A stretch of DNA of 34,521 nucleotides from the NCBI RefSeq assembly GCF_029239295.1, contig NZ_JAQZBC010000023.1, forward strand, positions 1-34,521. The letters are read 5' to 3'. Positions 32,838 to 34,521 of the stretch are shown here, piece by piece; the stretch's first letter is position 1; every line of letters starts with the position of its first letter. The notes under the pieces are model-generated. The model was not told the DNA's origin. It saw nothing but the letters and a program-made list of their open reading frames with translations, and ran no database searches. The translations under genes were made by a program, and so were the position numbers. The DNA comes from Sphingomonas sp. (GTDB taxonomy: Bacteria; Pseudomonadota; Alphaproteobacteria; Sphingomonadales; Sphingomonadaceae).

Positions 32838-34072
32838 TGGCGGGGCGGGCGATGTGGTCTCATCGCTCCCGGTTGGAGTGGAGCTTGCGCGTCGCTCTTG
32901 CCGGGGCAGCGCTGATTGGCGGCTACGTTAGTGTGACGCAGTCGCTAGGTTATGTCCTGCGTAACCAGGATCCAGTGCGTGCGCATGCGCTTTCCCCAAG
33001 GGACGGCAGGATCACGGCCCAATATGGTAACGAGATTATCAGTGATCCCGAGCTCACGCCGGCTGATCGTCAGCGCGCTAAGGCTTTAGCGCTGCGTGCG
33101 TTGCGGCAGGATCCAACGTCTGTCACCGCCGCCAGCGTATTGGGGCTGAGCCACCAGATCGACGGGAAGGTCGAGAGTGCGCGTCGTCTGTTCGGCTATG
33201 CGCAGCGACTATCAAGGCGCGAACTGCAGGTGCAGATCTGGGCGATTGAGGATGCGGTCGCCCGCGGCGACATTCCAGGGATCCTGAAGCACTACGACAT
33301 TGCGCTTAGAACCTCGCGTAACGCACCGGATCTGTTGTTCCCGATCTTGGCCGCGGCAATAGCGGACCCAGATGTTCGGGGGGAAGTGGTGAAGACACTC
33401 TCCAATGCGCCAGCTTGGGGCGGTGCGTTCATGAGTTATGTGGCGGTGAATGGCGCCGATCCCCGTTCAGCCGCCGCATTGCTGACCGGGCTCCGTCGGC
33501 GCTCAATTACCTTGCCTGTCGATGCGAGTGCCAGCGTGATCAACGGTCTGATTGCGGCCGGTTTCGCTGACGAGGCTTGGCGGTATTATGCGATGGTTCG
33601 GCCCGGGAGCGTCCGCCGCCAATCGCGAGATCCCCGCTTTTCCACCATGTTGGAAACGCCGACTTTGCTCGACTGGACCTTGTTCAATGACGGCAACGTA
33701 ACCAGCTCAATCCAACGCGGAGATAACGGCGGTTTTCTCGAATTCGCCGCTCCGCCTAGCGTCGGAGGCCCCATTTTGCGGCAGATGCAGCTTCTGCCGC
33801 CAGGGGACTACAGGCTGTCAGGCTACAGTCGCGGGATCGAGCAAACAGCCTCCTCAGTGCCTTACTGGACACTCACTTGCCAAGCGGACGGACGTGAATT
33901 TGGTCGAGTGGACGTGCCGAATTCAAGTCAGGGCGCCGGTGCGTTCGGCGGCACCTTCCGCATTCCACCCGACTGTCCAGTACAAGCGCTGACACTGATT
34001 GCGCGGCCGTCTGGAACGATGCTTGGCCTGGCCGGAGAGCTTCGCCATGTTCAGCTGGTTCCAGCACGATGA
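32837..34072 (+). CDS. membrane-anchored protein of unknown function, EPS-linked
   Basis: 411 aa. One hydrophobic segment at about residues 16-40 (LRVALAGAALIGGYVSV) anchors it; the rest should be periplasmic. Residues about 75-160 look like TPR-type helical pairs (ALALRALRQDPTSVTAASVL, then GKVESARRLFGYAQRLSRRE). The C-terminal third (about 275-411) is beta-rich with two Cys (LTCQAD, PPDCPV) and ends in GELRHVQLVP, resembling a carbohydrate-binding-like sandwich. It overlaps the Wzc-type gene by 1 nt, so co-translation ties it to EPS export. I recognise no named family; a scaffold or polymer-binding role is inference. Confidence 0.7.
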   Translation: MAGRAMWSHRSRLEWSLRVALAGAALIGGYVSVTQSLGYVLRNQDPVRAHALSPRDGRITAQYGNEIISDPELTPADRQRAKALALRALRQDPTSVTAASVLGLSHQIDGKVESARRLFGYAQRLSRRELQVQIWAIEDAVARGDIPGILKHYDIALRTSRNAPDLLFPILAAAIADPDVRGEVVKTLSNAPAWGGAFMSYVAVNGADPRSAAALLTGLRRRSITLPVDASASVINGLIAAGFADEAWRYYAMVRPGSVRRQSRDPRFSTMLETPTLLDWTLFNDGNVTSSIQRGDNGGFLEFAAPPSVGGPILRQMQLLPPGDYRLSGYSRGIEQTASSVPYWTLTCQADGREFGRVDVPNSSQGAGAFGGTFRIPPDCPVQALTLIARPSGTMLGLAGELRHVQLVPAR

Positions 34073-34232
34073 GCGAGCCTTAGCCTGCGACCAGTCGTGC
34101 GCGTTTGCGCCGTGTTGCGCTTGTACTTGCCCTGAGGTGACCCCCGGTTTTCATGCAGCCGGGACCAGAGACCAGGGGTTGTTTTGACGGTCCCCCGATT
34201 TCTCATCCGGGCTGAAGGTGAGTTTCCGGCGT
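34073..34232. other. gap between the EPS operon and the IS element
   Basis: No gene is seen. A weak hairpin CCCGG/CCGGG with an 11-nt loop lies near 34143-34163 and could end the EPS transcript. The likely outer end of the IS element, starting TGTTTTGACGGTCCCCCGAT, is at about 34180; its partner repeat lies outside the window. Confidence 0.35.
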
Positions 34233-34521
34233 TCATTCGGCCGCGATCTTGGCCGCGGCAGCAGCATATTCGACCGGCGTCATCCAGCCAAGCGATGTGT
34301 GAGGACGGCTCTCGTTATAGTCCCGTCGCCAGGCCTCGATCTTGGTCCGGGCATCCGCCAGCGACAGGAACCAGTGTGCATTCAGGCACTCGTCGCGAAG
34401 GCGGCCGTTGAACGATTCGACGAACGCATTGTCGGTCGGCTTGCCCGGTCGACTGAAGTCCAGCGTCACGCCGTTCTCGTACGCCCAACGGTCGAGCGCC
34501 TTCGAAATAAACTCCGGCCCA
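34233..34521 (-). mobile_element. IS3-family transposase OrfB, 3' part, cut by window edge
   Basis: The reading frame is open to the window end. It encodes the C-terminal part of an IS3-type DDE integrase: [47 protein letters not shown] and [20 protein letters not shown]. The catalytic Glu is the E of FVESFNG, and the second Asp should lie just outside the window. The stop is at 34233. OrfB proteins are normally made by frameshifting from OrfA, which cannot be seen here. The element adjoins the EPS operon end and may mark a boundary of an acquired block. Confidence 0.9.

Overview
The window looks like part of a plasmid or chromid of a sphingomonad-type alphaproteobacterium. The reasons are the high GC content, an RcnB-family gene, a sphingomonad-style exopolysaccharide (EPS) locus, and a replication/partition module. 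This taxonomic call is inference from gene content; no marker gene is present.

Left part (1-9.4 kb): a replicon backbone with cargo. A winged-helix replication-type protein (318-1271) is preceded by a possible origin and a candidate antisense RNA (about 130-218, minus strand). Next come small envelope genes: a DUF1622-like membrane protein, a protein with three TonB-C-like domains, a small membrane protein lacking a normal start codon, a secreted HExxH peptidase and an RcnB-like protein. Two genes are frame-broken, a secreted protein at 5893-6956 and a YjbR/MmcQ-like gene at 7317-7678. A ParD/ParE pair, whose ParE appears internally shortened, diverges from a parA-RHH partition operon (8439-9397). 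A cytochrome c lipoprotein gene (9430-9867) follows on the minus strand.

Middle (10.0-28.3 kb): a long minus-strand EPS block. It holds rmlC-rmlB-rmlD-rmlA for dTDP-L-rhamnose, two hexapeptide acyltransferases, a sugar-nucleotide epimerase, three glycosyltransferases, a secreted beta-helix protein, an EpsG-type polymerase, a CapE/FnlA-type dehydratase, a Wzx flippase, two tandem DegT-family aminotransferase homologues and the initiating polyprenyl-phosphate sugar transferase. Many neighbours overlap by 1-4 nt.

Right (28.5-34.5 kb): a divergent plus-strand operon. It encodes a Wzy/O-antigen-ligase-type polymerase, a short Wza-type export lipoprotein, a Wzc-type co-polymerase/tyrosine kinase and an unrecognised 411-aa membrane-anchored protein. 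The 3' part of an IS3-family transposase gene follows at the window edge. Together the two operons encode a Wzx/Wzy-dependent polysaccharide that probably contains rhamnose (or a 4-epimer) and an amino-deoxy sugar.

The most unusual signal is a family of short arrays with exact 8-bp phasing built on the core (C/A)GACA. They occur at about 1442, 5089-5206, 7163, 8403, 9037 and 11765-11802. They cluster around the parA-RHH operon and also fill the rmlB-rmlD gap. By analogy with RHH partition proteins that bind tandem short repeats, they may be dispersed centromere/operator sites, which would tie plasmid partition to EPS precursor genes. A second notable signal is the aminotransferase pair, in which one member carries Arg instead of the catalytic Lys at the same residue number (182).
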